The position numbers were made by a program, and so were the translations under genes. This document shows, one piece after another, positions 62,049-64,000 of a stretch of 64,000 nucleotides of DNA (positions are counted from its first letter, which is position 1; every line of letters begins with the position of its first letter). The notes beneath the pieces were generated by a model. The model made no database searches. It was not told the origin of the DNA and saw only the letters and a list, made by a program, of their open reading frames with translations. Origin of the DNA: Bin52 sp965243345 (lineage in GTDB: Bacteria > Pseudomonadota > Alphaproteobacteria > Thalassobaculales > Thalassobaculaceae); contig CBDEUR010000003.1 of the NCBI GenBank assembly GCA_965243345.1, forward strand, positions 558,001-622,000. The letters are read 5' to 3'.

Positions 62049-63590
62049 CTAGCCATAGGTCGATCGCATCAGCCACAGGGCGACGTCGGGCCAGATCATG
62101 ACCGTCACCACGCCCAGCGCCTGCAGGATCACGAACGGGATAATGCCCTTGTAGATCGACTGGATCTTGATCTCGCGCGGCGCGATACCCTTCATGTAGA
62201 ACAGCGCGAAGCCGAACGGCGGGGTCAGGAACGACGTCTGCAGGTTGACCGCCAGCAGGATGATGAACCAGTACTTGATCTCGCTTGCCGGGACATGGGT
62301 GCCGAAGTCCATGTTGATGATCAGCGGCGTGAACACCGGCAGGACGATCAGGGTGATCTCGAGGAAATCCAGGAAGAAGCCGAGGAAGAACACGATCACC
62401 ATCACCAGGATCAGCATGCCCCACGGGCCGAGCCCGGCCTTCTCTATGATCAGGTGCTCCACCACGTCGTCGCCGCCGAGGGACCGGTAGACGTAGGCGA
62501 AGCAGGTGGCGCTGACGACGATGAAGAAGATCATCGACACGGTTCGCGCCGAGGTCTGGCACACGTTGACCAGGGTCGGAAAGTCCAGCCGTCGGTTGGC
62601 GGCCGCAAGCAGTGCGGCGCCAAAGGCGCCGACCGCGCCGGCCTCGGACGGCGTGGCCCAGCCGAACAGGATCGAGCCCTTGATCAGGCCGATCAGGAAC
62701 ACCGGCGGCAGGAAGCTGCGGGCGACCAGGGGCGCCATCTCCGAGCGGGGGATGTTGAGCAGGTGGCGCGGCAGCGGCGGGGCGATTTCGGGCCGGACCG
62801 CGGCGAGTGTCGCCACGAACACCAGGTAGAAGGCGGACAGGGTCAGCCCCGGCAGGATCGCGGCCATGAACACGTTGCCGACCGAGATCGCCATCAGGTC
62901 GGCCATGATGATCAGCATGATGCTGGGCGGGATCAGGATCCCGAGCGTGCCCGATGCCGCGATCACGCCTGTCGAGAGCGCGTGGCTGTAGCCCTGGCGC
63001 ATCATCGTCGGCAGGGCGAGCGCGGTCATCATGGTCACCGAGGCGCCGATGATGCCGGTCATGGCTGCGAGGATTGTTCCCATGACCGTGACCGCAAGCG
63101 CGAGCGCGCCCGGAACGCGCTTCAGCAACACCTGCACGCAGTACAGCAGGTCGTTCGCGATCCCGCTGCGTTCCAGCATCACCCCCATGAACACGAAGGC
63201 CGGCACCGCGACGAGGACCAGGTTCTCCGCCGCCATGCCCCAGATGCGAGGAACGAAATTGAAGAACTCGATCAGGTGGAACGAGCCCATCATGTAACCG
63301 AGAAGTCCGAACAGCATCGACAGGCCGCCGAGGATGAAGGCGACCGGGTAGCCGGAGAACAGCAGGATCGCGAGGCTCATGAACATGGCGATCGAGAGGT
63401 ACTCGCGCACGACGGCGTGAATCGCGGCCGACCGGGTGATCTCGTAGTCCGCCATCACCGTGCCGGATTCGATGCCGACGCTCACGATGCCCACGGCCAC
63501 GACGAAGCCGATGAAAGAGGCGAGGATGACCAGCGACTTGCGTTCCGAAGTCCAGCCCGATACGCGGTCCATCATTGCGAGACTCTCCAC
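62049..63590 (-). CDS. dctM: TRAP transporter large membrane subunit, first copy
   Basis: A protein of 513 residues with the same helix pattern as the downstream copy (LILVMVIVFFLGFFLDFLEI, VLPVFTPLIINMDFGTHVPA, NLQTSFLTPPFGFALFYMKG). The N-terminus (MESLAMMDRVSGWTSERKSL) differs from the second copy while the core is largely the same residue for residue. This suggests tandem duplication followed by change at the ends. It is separated from the binding-protein gene by a terminator-like hairpin. Confidence 0.87.
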   Translation of the reverse strand: MESLAMMDRVSGWTSERKSLVILASFIGFVVAVGIVSVGIESGTVMADYEITRSAAIHAVVREYLSIAMFMSLAILLFSGYPVAFILGGLSMLFGLLGYMMGSFHLIEFFNFVPRIWGMAAENLVLVAVPAFVFMGVMLERSGIANDLLYCVQVLLKRVPGALALAVTVMGTILAAMTGIIGASVTMMTALALPTMMRQGYSHALSTGVIAASGTLGILIPPSIMLIIMADLMAISVGNVFMAAILPGLTLSAFYLVFVATLAAVRPEIAPPLPRHLLNIPRSEMAPLVARSFLPPVFLIGLIKGSILFGWATPSEAGAVGAFGAALLAAANRRLDFPTLVNVCQTSARTVSMIFFIVVSATCFAYVYRSLGGDDVVEHLIIEKAGLGPWGMLILVMVIVFFLGFFLDFLEITLIVLPVFTPLIINMDFGTHVPASEIKYWFIILLAVNLQTSFLTPPFGFALFYMKGIAPREIKIQSIYKGIIPFVILQALGVVTVMIWPDVALWLMRSTYG

Positions 63591-63700
63591 ATGCGTGCGT
63601 TTGACCGCGCCGGTCCGGTGCAGGGCGCCTCACCCCGCGCTGCGGTCCGCAGGCGGCCGCACCGTCCGGTTGCGGACCCCGCTGCGGTGTGTCGACAGCA

Positions 63701-63725
63701 AAACCGGGGCGCAAGGCCCCGGTTT
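63701..63725 (-). terminator. Hairpin between the TRAP binding protein and dctM
   Basis: A perfect 10-bp stem (63701-63710 with 63716-63725) with a five-base loop lies 36 bp after the binding-protein stop. On the minus strand the stem ends in TTT followed by TGC, so the T-run is short. In TRAP and ABC operons such partial hairpins often keep the binding protein more abundant than the membrane parts. Confidence 0.6.
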
Positions 63726-63760
63726 CACCGCGGGTGGACTCACCCGACGTTCAGTGCCGA

Positions 63761-64000
63761 TCAGTCGAGGTAGGTCGACTTCAGCGCCTGGGCGTCACCC
63801 CAGATCTTGTAGATCTTGCGGAATGCGAAGTAGCTGTCCGCGAACTCCTTGAAGGTGGCGTCCTTCGCGGATTCCTCGGCGACCACTTCCTGCCAGGCCT
63901 TCTCGAACACGGCCAGCTGATCGTCGGTCCAGCGCCGGTTGGTCACACCGTGCTTGGACTTCATTTCCTGCATGGCCTTCGGGTTCTCGGCCTCGGTCTC
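63761..64000 (-). CDS. TRAP transporter substrate-binding protein, C-terminal part
   Basis: The frame is open from the window edge to the stop at 63761, giving the last 79 residues. GVTNRRWTDDQLAVFEKAWQ and FADSYFAFRKIYKIWGDAQA fit the C-terminal helices of DctP-like proteins, and the two dctM genes and dctQ downstream support the call. The ligand-binding Arg and the signal peptide lie outside the window, so the substrate cannot be assessed. Confidence 0.75.
   Translation of the reverse strand, partial: ETEAENPKAMQEMKSKHGVTNRRWTDDQLAVFEKAWQEVVAEESAKDATFKEFADSYFAFRKIYKIWGDAQALKSTYLD

Noticed and set aside
60370..63714. Very long minus-strand open frame across both dctM genes
   Set aside because: It lies in another phase of the same strand as the two dctM genes and spells Arg/His-rich nonsense. 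The true frames have clear membrane-helix sequence.

Overview
This is a high-GC, gene-dense window that most likely comes from an alphaproteobacterium (Rhodospirillales- or Rhodobacterales-like, possibly marine). The pointers are a DUF2794 gene, the rluD-rpoH pair next to a one-helix protein of the DUF6476 type, a DUF1127 protein, an MlaA/MlaC pair, and a full set of methylated-amine genes typical of marine and methylotrophic alphaproteobacteria. The taxonomic call is inference. No rRNA, tRNA, CRISPR array, integrase or insertion sequence was recognised.

Layout. 1-2300: a decayed zone with gene fragments, including the N-terminus of a GMC oxidoreductase and a frameshifted secreted protein. 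2304-7719: a DUF2794 gene, a type I secretion ABC exporter with its HlyD-like adaptor, and a divergent glycosyltransferase. 7930-8510: remains of a GlxA/AraC-type regulator. 8730-29847: a methylated-amine island. It holds a divergent ammonium-transporter homologue, gmaS-mgsA-mgsB-mgsC plus an unknown 136-residue gene, a GntR/FadR regulator, tdm (TMAO demethylase), a YghU-like GST, a LivKHMGF-type ABC importer, and tmm (trimethylamine monooxygenase) with a downstream partner gene. 30506-33544: choline ABC importer choXWV. 34007-36272: a GST, a haloalkane dehalogenase and an enoyl-CoA hydratase. 36310-46357: housekeeping genes (Xaa-Pro aminopeptidase, DUF1127, prmA, uvrD, mlaA, mlaC, ettA). 46596-50053: a CoA-ester lyase, a CaiB-type CoA-transferase and a threonine aldolase. 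50066-53675: DUF6476-like, rluD, rpoH and an MFS exporter. 53700-54130: a truncated PIN-type toxin-antitoxin pair. 54226-58272: a frameshifted MttB-family methyltransferase and a dimethylglycine/sarcosine dehydrogenase-like flavoprotein. 58471-64000: two small membrane proteins and a TRAP transporter operon with two tandem dctM genes.

How the genes fit together. Tmm makes TMAO from trimethylamine, and Tdm splits TMAO into dimethylamine and formaldehyde. GmaS and MgsABC take methylamine to N-methylglutamate. The dimethylamine monooxygenase (dmm) and N-methylglutamate dehydrogenase (mgd) genes that complete this route elsewhere are not in the window. Choline uptake, a dimethylglycine-dehydrogenase-like enzyme and an MttB-family protein suggest parallel use of quaternary amines.

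The most striking signal not explained by genes is a regulatory repeat. Short tandem copies of ACCAAT (or its complement ATTGGT), spaced about 10 bp apart, lie upstream of amt, gmaS, the Liv-type importer and tmm. I did not find paired copies elsewhere. They look like the operator of a shared methylamine regulon controlled by a protein that binds direct repeats.
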